DNA of 64,000 nucleotides from Shewanella holmiensis (GTDB taxonomy: Bacteria; Pseudomonadota; Gammaproteobacteria; Enterobacterales; Shewanellaceae): contig NZ_JAMTCD010000008.1 of assembly GCF_025370255.1 (NCBI RefSeq), forward strand, positions 62,001 through 126,000, written 5' to 3'. Positions 56,506 through 64,000 of this stretch are shown here, piece by piece. The notes beneath the pieces are model-generated. The model searched no databases. It was given only the letters and a program-made list of their open reading frames with translations, and was not told the DNA's origin. The position numbers and the translations under genes are program-made. The first letter of the stretch is position 1; each line of letters starts with the position of its first letter.

Positions 56506-58404
56506 ATGGGCTTATCAAAATCCTTTCAGTTGATACTATTACTTGTTTTTGGGTTCTTGTTTGTACGCGTGTATACTCTTGAAGACCATCGAGTGCAAAT
56601 TCAAGCAGAATCTGCTCGCCAAAACTTTATTACTTATGTCGAAAAATACCGTTATTGGACAGGTGATGGTGAAGACTTATATAAAACCTTTAGCCAAGAT
56701 AATAGCTTTCAGTTTTTTCAATACAGCCATAGCTCAGATAGCAGCCATAACTATACTTTTGGCACCTTAGCCACTGTTGACCAAAATATTTCTGATAAAT
56801 TATTTAAAGTAGATTTAGACCACAGTTTCAATTTTCCTGAAGGGCGTATGCAAGTACGTTTAAACTCTGCCAATGTCATCGGTAATAGCCTAGCTAATTT
56901 ACAAGAGATTTTTGAACTGCTCTTCATTACTTATATGGTTTTAATGCTGTTATTTGCCTTGTTAGTATTCACACATAAAAGGCGCATCAATTACGCGGCT
57001 CAGTATATAGACAGTATTTCAACACTTTCGTTTCAAGCTATTGAAACATCTCGTCTAAAAGGCTTACTCACCCCTATCGGTCATGCACTAGAAAAATGCC
57101 GTTCACGGTTAAAAGAAAGTTTAGAGTCGATCAGATTAGAAAATGAAAAGCTCACTAAATCAGCGTATCTTGATCCTGTCACTGAATTTTCCACACGCCC
57201 AAGGTTTATCACACAATTAGATAAACTGACTGACTCTCAAAAAAATGAATTTGGTGTGCTAGTGATGATCAAAGCTTCAGAACTTGCCAACATTAATCAA
57301 CTGCATGGCCGAATTGCTGGCGATGATTATTTAGCTCAGTTGTCAGACTGCATTAGAAAAGCTGGTAACAGAAACGCAATAACAGAGTACTATCGAATCT
57401 CTAGCAGTGACTTTGCACTTTTTTTAGAAAACTCAACAGTTAAAGACAGTATCAATTATATTGAAAAGCTTAAGCAGCAATTTGATGATTATACCTTAAG
57501 CACTCAAAAAGATTCTGTTGCCCATATCGGAATTGTGCCTTACCAATCTGCAAATGATCCGATCACATTATTAGCCATGGCTGATTCAGCAGTGAGTATC
57601 GCGCAAACCCTAGGGCCTAACCGTTTTCATTATTTAGAGAAATTTGAAGGCAATGAAAAATCAGGTGATGAACACTGGAAAATAACCATTAACGACATCA
57701 TGAATCGACGCGGTGTTAAGTTTTATCAGCAACCGATATTACCCTGTAATACAGATAACGATTTATATAGAGAGCTATTATCACGTTTTTATAATGCTGA
57801 GGGACAGCATTTACCTACCGCCACAGTAATTGCAATGGCGGAAAGATATGGATTGAGTATTGAATTAGATAAAATGATTGTGACTAACACACTCAAATTA
57901 ATGCAAGAGAATCCAAGCTTATTAGGCGCATTCGGCGTCAATATTAGTGCCACATCAGCTTTACAGGATGTATTTATTTACTGGTTAAAAGATATATTGA
58001 GTAATCACCGTAAAGAAGCCTCAAGATTAGTATTCGAAATTAACGAGTCTGGGATGCAAACAAATTTAAATGCCAGTTATCGCTTTGTATCTGAACTTCA
58101 TAAAGTCGGCGCGAAAGTTGCCGTTGAGCGCTTTGGTCTCGGATTTACATCTTTTAAATTTTTCCGCGAAGTTAGACCGGATTACATAAAACTAGATAGC
58201 AGCTACAGCGATGCGATCGAAGCAGACAACAATAATAAATTTTTTGTCCGTATGATTGTTGATATTGCGAAACGGTTGAATATTCTAGTTTTCGCCACTG
58301 GCGTTGAGCGTCAAGATGAAAAACTAACCCTTGAAAAACTGTTAGTCGATGGTTTACAGGGCTATTACATCGCCAAACCAGACGAGGTAATTAAGTCCAA
58401 TTAA
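56506..58404 (+). CDS. CsrD-like protein with degenerate GGDEF and EAL domains
   Basis: 632 residues. Two membrane segments (~8-24 'LILLLVFGFLFVRVYTL' and ~140-160 'LLFITYMVLMLLFALLVF') enclose a periplasmic domain. The GGDEF site is replaced by 'RISSSDFALFL' and the EAL site by 'YRELLSRFYN'; the DDFG motif reads 'VERFGLGFTSFKFF'. Catalysis of c-di-GMP synthesis or breakdown is therefore unlikely. The pattern matches E. coli CsrD (HRSDF, REL), which directs RNase E decay of CsrB/C small RNAs. LapD-like c-di-GMP sensing is an alternative. It lies between the tRNA cluster and rsxA and has a terminator. Confidence 0.75.
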   Translation: MGLSKSFQLILLLVFGFLFVRVYTLEDHRVQIQAESARQNFITYVEKYRYWTGDGEDLYKTFSQDNSFQFFQYSHSSDSSHNYTFGTLATVDQNISDKLFKVDLDHSFNFPEGRMQVRLNSANVIGNSLANLQEIFELLFITYMVLMLLFALLVFTHKRRINYAAQYIDSISTLSFQAIETSRLKGLLTPIGHALEKCRSRLKESLESIRLENEKLTKSAYLDPVTEFSTRPRFITQLDKLTDSQKNEFGVLVMIKASELANINQLHGRIAGDDYLAQLSDCIRKAGNRNAITEYYRISSSDFALFLENSTVKDSINYIEKLKQQFDDYTLSTQKDSVAHIGIVPYQSANDPITLLAMADSAVSIAQTLGPNRFHYLEKFEGNEKSGDEHWKITINDIMNRRGVKFYQQPILPCNTDNDLYRELLSRFYNAEGQHLPTATVIAMAERYGLSIELDKMIVTNTLKLMQENPSLLGAFGVNISATSALQDVFIYWLKDILSNHRKEASRLVFEINESGMQTNLNASYRFVSELHKVGAKVAVERFGLGFTSFKFFREVRPDYIKLDSSYSDAIEADNNNKFFVRMIVDIAKRLNILVFATGVERQDEKLTLEKLLVDGLQGYYIAKPDEVIKSN

Positions 58405-58449
58405 GTCGATTTCGTTTTCAGTTTGGCAAACGTGTAAACATTTTTACGG

Positions 58450-58484
58450 TAAGGTTAACGAAAATCTCGTTAACCTTATTTTTT
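58450..58484 (+). terminator. Intrinsic terminator of the CsrD-like gene
   Basis: TAAGGTTAACGA-AAATC-TCGTTAACCTTA is a 12-bp stem followed by a run of Ts, 45 bp after the stop and 66 bp before rsxA. Confidence 0.85.
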
Positions 58485-58549
58485 ATCCGTTGTTTCTCAG
58501 CGCTAAACCTTAGATAATACGCAGATCTTTTATTAATAAATGCGTAGCG

Positions 58550-59128
58550 ATGACAGAGTATCTTCTCTTATTGATTGGCACAGTACTGGTCAACAACTTT
58601 GTATTAGTTAAATTTCTTGGTTTATGCCCCTTTATGGGGGTATCCAGCAAGTTGGCATCCGCGATCGGTATGTCAATGGCGACCACTTTTGTGTTAACCC
58701 TAGCATCGATTTTAAGCTATTTAACCAATGAATTTTTGCTGCAACCCTTTGATTTAGCGTACTTACGAACCATGAGCTTTATCCTCGTAATCGCTGTTGT
58801 TGTGCAATTCACTGAAATGTTAGTTCAAAAAACCAGTGCCACATTGCATCGCGCATTGGGTATTTACCTGCCCTTGATTACCACCAACTGTGCAGTTTTA
58901 GGCGTCGCACTATTGAACGTAAATGAAGATCATAACTTTCTGCAGTCTGCGGTATATGGTTTTGGTGCCGCGGTAGGTTTTTCATTGGTTTTAATCTTAT
59001 TTTCTGCAATGCGTGAGCGACTTGCTGCCGCTGATGTGCCGTTACCATTCAAAGGTGGAGCGATTGCTATGATCACAGCAGGTCTGATGTCATTAGCCTT
59101 TATGGGATTTGCGGGGCTAGTGAAGTAA
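58550..59128 (+). CDS. rsxA: Rsx/Rnf electron-transport complex subunit A
   Basis: 192 residues, six membrane segments. Begins '[23 protein letters not shown]' with the conserved cysteine in '[11 protein letters not shown]' and '[13 protein letters not shown]' in the second half, where the paired cysteines of RnfA/E bind an intramembrane iron centre. It is the first gene of rsxABCDGE, which couples ion flow to reduction of targets such as SoxR. Its stop overlaps the rsxB start (TAATG). Confidence 0.96.
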   Translation: MTEYLLLLIGTVLVNNFVLVKFLGLCPFMGVSSKLASAIGMSMATTFVLTLASILSYLTNEFLLQPFDLAYLRTMSFILVIAVVVQFTEMLVQKTSATLHRALGIYLPLITTNCAVLGVALLNVNEDHNFLQSAVYGFGAAVGFSLVLILFSAMRERLAAADVPLPFKGGAIAMITAGLMSLAFMGFAGLVK

Positions 59129-59703
59129 TGATGACCAGTATTTTTATAGCTGTTGCTGTACTGACAATTGCCGCTATCGTTTTTGGCATAATTTTAGGAT
59201 TCGCCGCCGATAAATTTAAAGTGGAAGGCAATCCCATCATAGATCAAGTGGAAGCACTTTTACCCCAAACACAATGTGGCCAGTGTGGTTATCCAGGATG
59301 TCGTCCCTATGCTGAAGCCATAGCCAATGGTGATAAAGTCAATAAATGTCCTCCCGGTGGCACAGCTACTATGGAAAAGTTAGCAGAATTAATGGGTGTT
59401 GAGCCCGAGCCATTGAATCAAGAAGCCCAAGAAGCAGTAAAAAAAGTGGCTTACATTCGAGAAGACGAATGTATTGGCTGCACTAAATGCATCCAAGCTT
59501 GTCCAGTTGATGCAATTTTAGGCGCGGGTAAATTAATGCACACAGTCATTGCAAAAGATTGCACCGGTTGCGATTTATGTGTTGAGCCCTGCCCCGTTGA
59601 CTGTATTGATATGCTTCCTGTAGAGACCACATTAAAAAACTGGGACTGGAAGCTTAATGCGATACCTGTCACCCTTGTGTCAGAAAGCCTAGAGGATAGA
59701 TAG
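59128..59703 (+). CDS. rsxB: Rsx/Rnf complex ferredoxin subunit B
   Basis: 191 residues. N-terminal membrane anchor ('[20 protein letters not shown]'), then the Fe-S region '[17 protein letters not shown]...KCPPGG', and two 4Fe-4S ferredoxin motifs '[14 protein letters not shown]' and '[15 protein letters not shown]'. It passes electrons along the complex. Its TAG overlaps the GTG of rsxC. Confidence 0.96.
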   Translation: MMTSIFIAVAVLTIAAIVFGIILGFAADKFKVEGNPIIDQVEALLPQTQCGQCGYPGCRPYAEAIANGDKVNKCPPGGTATMEKLAELMGVEPEPLNQEAQEAVKKVAYIREDECIGCTKCIQACPVDAILGAGKLMHTVIAKDCTGCDLCVEPCPVDCIDMLPVETTLKNWDWKLNAIPVTLVSESLEDR

Positions 59704-62192
59704 TGTTAACTTTATTAGAACAATTAGATAAAGGCTCACTCTGGCAGTCTCCTGGGGGAATTCATCCTCCTGAGCTTAAACAGTTATCGAATCAGCAAGC
59801 AATTAGTCGATTACCATTAGCAAAGCAGTTTGTCGTTCCTATCCCTCAGGTTGGTGAGCAGGCTCGTTTGCTGGTTGACGTCGGTCAAACGGTTTTAAAA
59901 GGCCAAGTATTAACCGAAGGTAATGGATTTATCTATTTACCGGTTCATGCCCCAACGTCTGGTACTGTGACGGCGATTAAACCGGTAGCCAGTAACCACG
60001 CCTCTGGTTTACCAGTGTTGAGTTGTATCATAGATGCAGATGGTAATGATACTTGGTGTGATCTCATTGTTTCCGAGCCCTCTGCACTGACCAATGATGA
60101 GATTATCTCCAAAATTAAGCTGGCAGGTATTGCTGGTATGGGTGGAGCTGCATTTCCAACACATATCAAATTAAATACCGCAAGTGAGATTGATCTTGTC
60201 ATCATTAATGGTGTTGAATGTGAGCCTTATATCACCTCTGATGATCGTTTAATGCGCGAGCACAGTGATGAGATATTAAAGGGTGTTGAAATTATTCATC
60301 GCCTATTAAATCCACAGCGCATTATTATTGCCATTGAAGATAACAAACCTGAAGCTGCAGAAGCGATGCAGCAGGCTATTAATCACAGTAAACTACCAGC
60401 AAACAGCGCCAGAGTGACAGTTATCCCCACTAAATATCCTTCCGGTGGTGAAAAACAACTGATTCAAATCATCACAGGTAAAGAAGTGCCAAGTGGCTGC
60501 TTGCCATCTCAATTAGGCATTGTTGTACAAAATGTCGGCACCGCTTTTGCCATTCAAGATGCCATCTATTATGGCAAACCACTCGTAGAACGGGTCGTGA
60601 CCCTAACGGGTAAAAATATTCACCGTCCCGGCAATTATTGGCTACCAATCGGCACGCCAGTATCAACTGCACTTAAATTAGTTGATTTTAGCCCTTCGAG
60701 TGATCAGAAACTGATCATCGGTGGCCCTATGATGGGCTATGCCATAAACAACGCCTATGTGCCTATTTTAAAGGGAACAAACTGTATTTTAGCGCCGTCT
60801 AATGACGAAATTAGCCCTGACAGTGATGAAAAAGCCTGTATCCGCTGTGGCGAATGCGCGATTGCGTGCCCAGCTCTTTTATTGCCACAACAATTGTTTT
60901 GGCACGCTAAGGCAGAAGAATACGACAAAGCCGCCAGTTTCAATTTACAAGATTGTATTGAATGCGGCTGCTGCAGCTATGTGTGTCCAAGCGATATCCC
61001 TTTAGTTGAATATTATCGTATTGCCAAATCAGCATTAAGAGTTGAAGCTGAAGAAAAAGTCCTTGCGGAACAAGCAAAACAGAGATTTGAAGCCAGACTT
61101 CAACGTTTAGAAGATGAAAAGTTAGCCCGTGAAGCAAAAGCGAAAGAAGCCGCTGAAAAACGCCAGGCGAATATGAAATCATCAGATAAAGATGCTGTCG
61201 CCGCTGCAATGGCCAGGATTGCGGCCAAAAAAGCAGCCCAGTCTAATGACGTCAATCAGCAAACAGATATTCAAAATAACCAAGCTGTCAGTGATTCCGT
61301 AAATAAAAAATCTGCCGTAAGCGCAGCGATAGCCAGAGCTAAAGCGAAAAAAGCGGCGCAAGCTACACCGCCTCCGTCATCAGCTGAAAATAATACACTG
61401 CAGCAAGATAATTCTATCGGTAATGTTGCTGAAGTTAGCATGTCGCAGCAAGACCGTATTGCGGCAGCGGTTGCACGTGCTAAAGCGAAAAAGGCTGCTC
61501 AACACAATCAAGTTATTACATCTGATGTAGTTGTTAATGACTCAGCGAGTGTTTCAACGTTAGAAATTGACTCAACAGTAAATGACAAAAAAGCCAAAGT
61601 CGCTGCCGCTATTGCCAAAGCAAAAGCTAAAAAATTACAACAGGTTGGGATAGCCAATGATACCGATGGTAATGAACTTGCAGACGTTAGCTCAATAACA
61701 AAAACGGCCGTTGCCAGTAGCATTGGTTCAGAAAAGCTTGTGACGGAATCCAAAACTGATATTGGTTCACTGGATAAAAAAGCACGCGTGGCTTTAGCCA
61801 TCGCAAAGGCAAAAGCGAAAAAATCACCACAAGGACACGATAGAACAGCAGCTGATGAGTCTTCATCTTCTTTGCCAATAAATTTGAATACACAAATTAG
61901 CAATGGAACATCAACAAGTTCAGACAATGAGATTATTGCTGATGCTGAACCTGAAAATGTAGAACAGGACAAAAAAGCACGTATTGCTGCAGCAGTTGCA
62001 AAGGCGAAAGCCAAAAAACTACAGCAGACTGAAAGCAGCAATGTAAAGTCAGCGTTATCGGATATATCCACAAGAGCATCGCAAACTGAAAATGTCGACA
62101 CAGCCGCATTGGATAAAAAAGCCAAAGTCGCAGCTGCAGTAGCGAAAGCGAAAGCGAAAAAACTCGCTCAACAAGCTGAGAAAAAGGATTAA
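59703..62192 (+). CDS. rsxC: Rsx/Rnf complex subunit C with seven Ala/Lys-rich C-terminal repeats
   Basis: 829 residues, GTG start coupled to rsxB. The N-terminal ~440 residues form the NADH/FMN-binding core ('[16 protein letters not shown]', '[18 protein letters not shown]') and two 4Fe-4S sites ('[17 protein letters not shown]' and '[16 protein letters not shown]'). After a charged helix (~440-495) come seven copies of a repeat close to '[15 protein letters not shown]', each 16-18 residues, joined by variable acidic/polar linkers of 25-50 residues. Such tails occur in gammaproteobacterial RsxC and vary in copy number; their role is not settled. Confidence 0.95.
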   Translation: MLTLLEQLDKGSLWQSPGGIHPPELKQLSNQQAISRLPLAKQFVVPIPQVGEQARLLVDVGQTVLKGQVLTEGNGFIYLPVHAPTSGTVTAIKPVASNHASGLPVLSCIIDADGNDTWCDLIVSEPSALTNDEIISKIKLAGIAGMGGAAFPTHIKLNTASEIDLVIINGVECEPYITSDDRLMREHSDEILKGVEIIHRLLNPQRIIIAIEDNKPEAAEAMQQAINHSKLPANSARVTVIPTKYPSGGEKQLIQIITGKEVPSGCLPSQLGIVVQNVGTAFAIQDAIYYGKPLVERVVTLTGKNIHRPGNYWLPIGTPVSTALKLVDFSPSSDQKLIIGGPMMGYAINNAYVPILKGTNCILAPSNDEISPDSDEKACIRCGECAIACPALLLPQQLFWHAKAEEYDKAASFNLQDCIECGCCSYVCPSDIPLVEYYRIAKSALRVEAEEKVLAEQAKQRFEARLQRLEDEKLAREAKAKEAAEKRQANMKSSDKDAVAAAMARIAAKKAAQSNDVNQQTDIQNNQAVSDSVNKKSAVSAAIARAKAKKAAQATPPPSSAENNTLQQDNSIGNVAEVSMSQQDRIAAAVARAKAKKAAQHNQVITSDVVVNDSASVSTLEIDSTVNDKKAKVAAAIAKAKAKKLQQVGIANDTDGNELADVSSITKTAVASSIGSEKLVTESKTDIGSLDKKARVALAIAKAKAKKSPQGHDRTAADESSSSLPINLNTQISNGTSTSSDNEIIADAEPENVEQDKKARIAAAVAKAKAKKLQQTESSNVKSALSDISTRASQTENVDTAALDKKAKVAAAVAKAKAKKLAQQAEKKD
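61191..62172 (+). repeat. Coding repeat array in rsxC (seven Ala/Lys-rich units)
   Basis: Repeat units start near 61191, 61314, 61452, 61582, 61777, 61972 and 62116. Each encodes a near-identical helical module ([12 protein letters not shown] type) with little nucleotide identity in the linkers. The modules look amphipathic and strongly basic on one face. Confidence 0.85.
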
Positions 62193-62194
62193 TC

Positions 62195-63247
62195 ATGGCA
62201 TTTAAGATTGCCTCGTCACCCCATGTAGGCACGACATTGCAAACAGCAAAAGTCATGCAACGAGTCGTACTTTGCTTAATTCCCGGTATTGCTGCTCAGC
62301 TTTACTTTTTTGGATATGGCACATTATTACAAATCGCTATCGCCATCATAACGGCATATGCGGCTGAGGCCACAATATTAGCTCTGCGAAATCGACCGAT
62401 TAAATCGACATTAGCTGATAACAGTGCCTTAGTCACCGCATTATTACTTGCTATTGCTATTCCACCGTTAGCACCTTGGTGGGTAATTGTTATTGGCACC
62501 CTATTTTCAATTATCATTGTTAAACATCTATACGGTGGGCTCGGCAATAATTTATTTAATCCCGCTATGGCGGGTTACGTTTTACTGCTTATCTCCTTTC
62601 CGGTACAAATGACCGACTGGGTGTCGCCAATGTCAGCTGCACAACAATCCGTAGATATATCATATGCTTGGAAAGTGATATTCAATTCAACTTCGGATAT
62701 TATTTTGACAGGCCATAATCTCGCCATTGACGGCACGACAATGGCTACCCCGCTTGATACATTGAAAACCGACTTATCTATGGGGCTGACAACCCATGAA
62801 AGTTTAGCAAAACCTATTTTCTCAAGCATGACGGGCTTGGGTTGGTTTGAGGTTAACTTTGCTTTCCTTATCGGCGGATTGATCATGCTCAAACTCAAAG
62901 TTATTCGCTGGCATATAAGCTTTGGGATACTTACCGCATTATTTATTTGTTCCAGTTTTGGTTTTCTGCTTAATCCTGATACCCATGTTAGCCCCATTAT
63001 GCACTTATTTTCAGGTGGGACTATGTTGGCGGCCTTCTTTATTGCAACCGATCCTGTCACCGCAGCCACAAGTGCTCGAGGACGCATCATATTCGGCGCT
63101 ATGATAGGTGCGTTGATTTATGTGATAAGAACCTTTGGTGGTTATCCTGATGCGGTCGCATTTGCAGTATTGTTGGCAAATATGTGTGCCCCTTTTATCG
63201 ATCATTATGTTCGCCCAAGAACATATGGTCATCGCTCAGGGAGTTAA
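62195..63247 (+). CDS. rsxD: Rsx/Rnf complex membrane subunit D
   Basis: 350 residues with about nine membrane segments. '[20 protein letters not shown]' is the typical N-terminus; the covalent FMN threonine should be in '[18 protein letters not shown]' or the periplasmic '[13 protein letters not shown]', the latter resembling the S/T-x-A-T-P flavinylation motif (D-G-x-x-x-A-T-P-L). It follows rsxC by 2 bp. Confidence 0.95.
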   Translation: MAFKIASSPHVGTTLQTAKVMQRVVLCLIPGIAAQLYFFGYGTLLQIAIAIITAYAAEATILALRNRPIKSTLADNSALVTALLLAIAIPPLAPWWVIVIGTLFSIIIVKHLYGGLGNNLFNPAMAGYVLLLISFPVQMTDWVSPMSAAQQSVDISYAWKVIFNSTSDIILTGHNLAIDGTTMATPLDTLKTDLSMGLTTHESLAKPIFSSMTGLGWFEVNFAFLIGGLIMLKLKVIRWHISFGILTALFICSSFGFLLNPDTHVSPIMHLFSGGTMLAAFFIATDPVTAATSARGRIIFGAMIGALIYVIRTFGGYPDAVAFAVLLANMCAPFIDHYVRPRTYGHRSGS

Positions 63248-63250
63248 ATT

Positions 63251-63895
63251 GTGTCAATCAAAGATAATTCGATGCTTAAAAATGGCACTATTTTGGGTGT
63301 GTTTGCGCTCTGTTGTACTGGCCTAGTGGCGGTAGTTAACGGGCTGACTAAAGACATGATTTTACAGCAGCAACGTGAACAACTCAGCCAAACATTAACC
63401 CAAGTTATCCCCTCGCAATACTATGATAATGAGTTAGTATCACAATGTATTTTAGTTAACTCTGCTGAGCTGTTAGGCACAGAAGATGATCTCCCTGCCT
63501 ATATTGCAATGCAATCCCAGATACCTAGCGCGATTGCGATAGAAGCTATTGCGCCAGATGGTTACAACGGTGACATAAAGCTTATTATCGGTATAGATAA
63601 TGATAATAATGTCCTGGGTGTACGCACTCTTGTTCATCAAGAAACACCTGGGCTAGGTGATAAAATTGAACAACGAAAATCAGATTGGGTAACCTATTTT
63701 ACCGGTCAGCAATGGCACAAAGATGACCCTTCTTGGGCAGTAAAAAAAGACGGTGGACAATTTGATCAATTTACCGGTGCGACTATTACCCCTAGAGCCT
63801 ATGTTAGGGCAATTAACAACGCCGTGACTTTTGTTGACGCAAATCGTAAAACACTTTACCAAAGTGGTCGCCGCTGCGGAGAATCCCATGAGTAA
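63251..63895 (+). CDS. rsxG: Rsx/Rnf complex subunit G (periplasmic flavoprotein)
   Basis: 214 residues, GTG start 3 bp after rsxD. One N-terminal membrane segment ('[20 protein letters not shown]'), then a periplasmic domain with '[17 protein letters not shown]' and the FMN-attachment motif '[10 protein letters not shown]', where the second Thr carries FMN phosphoester-linked. Overlaps rsxE by 8 bp. Confidence 0.95.
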   Translation: MSIKDNSMLKNGTILGVFALCCTGLVAVVNGLTKDMILQQQREQLSQTLTQVIPSQYYDNELVSQCILVNSAELLGTEDDLPAYIAMQSQIPSAIAIEAIAPDGYNGDIKLIIGIDNDNNVLGVRTLVHQETPGLGDKIEQRKSDWVTYFTGQQWHKDDPSWAVKKDGGQFDQFTGATITPRAYVRAINNAVTFVDANRKTLYQSGRRCGESHE

Positions 63896-64000
63896 GTATC
63901 AAGAAATCGCGAAGCAAGGATTATGGTCTAATAACCCTGGTTTAGTACAATTATTAGGATTATGTCCGCTGTTAGCTGTGACAGCCACAATCACAAACGC
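63888..64000 (+). CDS. rsxE: Rsx/Rnf complex subunit E (5' part, runs off window)
   Basis: 37 codons are visible, beginning '[20 protein letters not shown]' and '[17 protein letters not shown]'. This matches the RsxE/RnfE N-terminus (W[17 protein letters not shown]), including the conserved cysteine. The start overlaps the rsxG end. Confidence 0.93.
   Translation, partial: MSKYQEIAKQGLWSNNPGLVQLLGLCPLLAVTATITN

Noticed and set aside
61508-62125. 205-codon minus-strand ORF within rsxC
   Set aside because: It is the antisense shadow of the Ala/Lys repeat region, whose codon use keeps the opposite strand open.

Overview
The window looks like chromosomal DNA of a Shewanella-type marine gammaproteobacterium. 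The base composition is AT-rich. The gene set and order (cmk-rpsA-ihfB-lapAB-pyrF, tyrB/serC/gyrA/ubiG, nrdAB-ferredoxin, asnS, uvrB, rsxABCDGE) are ordinary housekeeping content for that lineage. Species assignment is an inference from protein resemblance; no database search was run.

Left edge (1-2.3 kb) is the most accessory part. A response-regulator gene is cut by the window start. Next comes a small cysteine-rich gene under a near-perfect Fur box that overlaps a good -35/-10 promoter. After it lie remnants of a filamentous phage (a 5'-truncated gene V-type ssDNA-binding protein and a small zinc-ribbon-like ORF). These end about 25 bp before a 28-bp site whose centre and XerD arm equal the gammaproteobacterial dif consensus, so this is probably the chromosome dimer-resolution site. 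From 3.6 to 39.6 kb most genes lie on the minus strand, i.e. they are transcribed toward that site.

2.3-29 kb: a secreted serine hydrolase, a LexA-controlled umuDC mutasome, a methyltransferase, a NIT-domain chemoreceptor, an alpha/beta hydrolase, the ABC-F protein YbiT, an M14 peptidase, two convergent diguanylate cyclases, ecotin, a RecQ-like helicase coupled to a small protein, tRNA modification (tapT), phosphatidylserine synthase (pssA), PBP4 (dacB), an acyl-CoA dehydrogenase with a PsrA-like box, a DECR-type SDR, pyrF and lapAB.

29-46 kb: ihfB, rpsA (with a structured leader lacking a Shine-Dalgarno), cmk, aroA, an aromatic/aspartate aminotransferase, serC and gyrA. At about 39.7 kb the prevailing strand switches and ubiG, a HAD phosphatase, nrdA, nrdB and a ferredoxin are read rightward. 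The nrd promoter region has two NrdR-like boxes 31 bp apart and a perfect DnaA box; a terminator-like hairpin separates nrdA from nrdB.

46-64 kb: an SDR, a dGTPase-like enzyme, a DMT permease, a NudL-type hydrolase, asnS and uvrB. A 1.2-kb gene-poor stretch follows, with an inverted pair of DnaA boxes, leading to five identical tRNA-Asn(GTT) genes behind a strong promoter with a GC-rich discriminator. The window closes with a CsrD-like degenerate GGDEF-EAL protein and the rsxABCDG(E) electron-transport operon, whose rsxC carries seven alanine/lysine-rich repeats.

No CRISPR array, intact insertion sequence or intact prophage was seen. The best candidates for something undescribed are the Fur-controlled cysteine-rich peptide gene, the dif site with its inovirus scar, the helicase/small-protein pair, and the paired DnaA boxes near the tRNA-Asn cluster.
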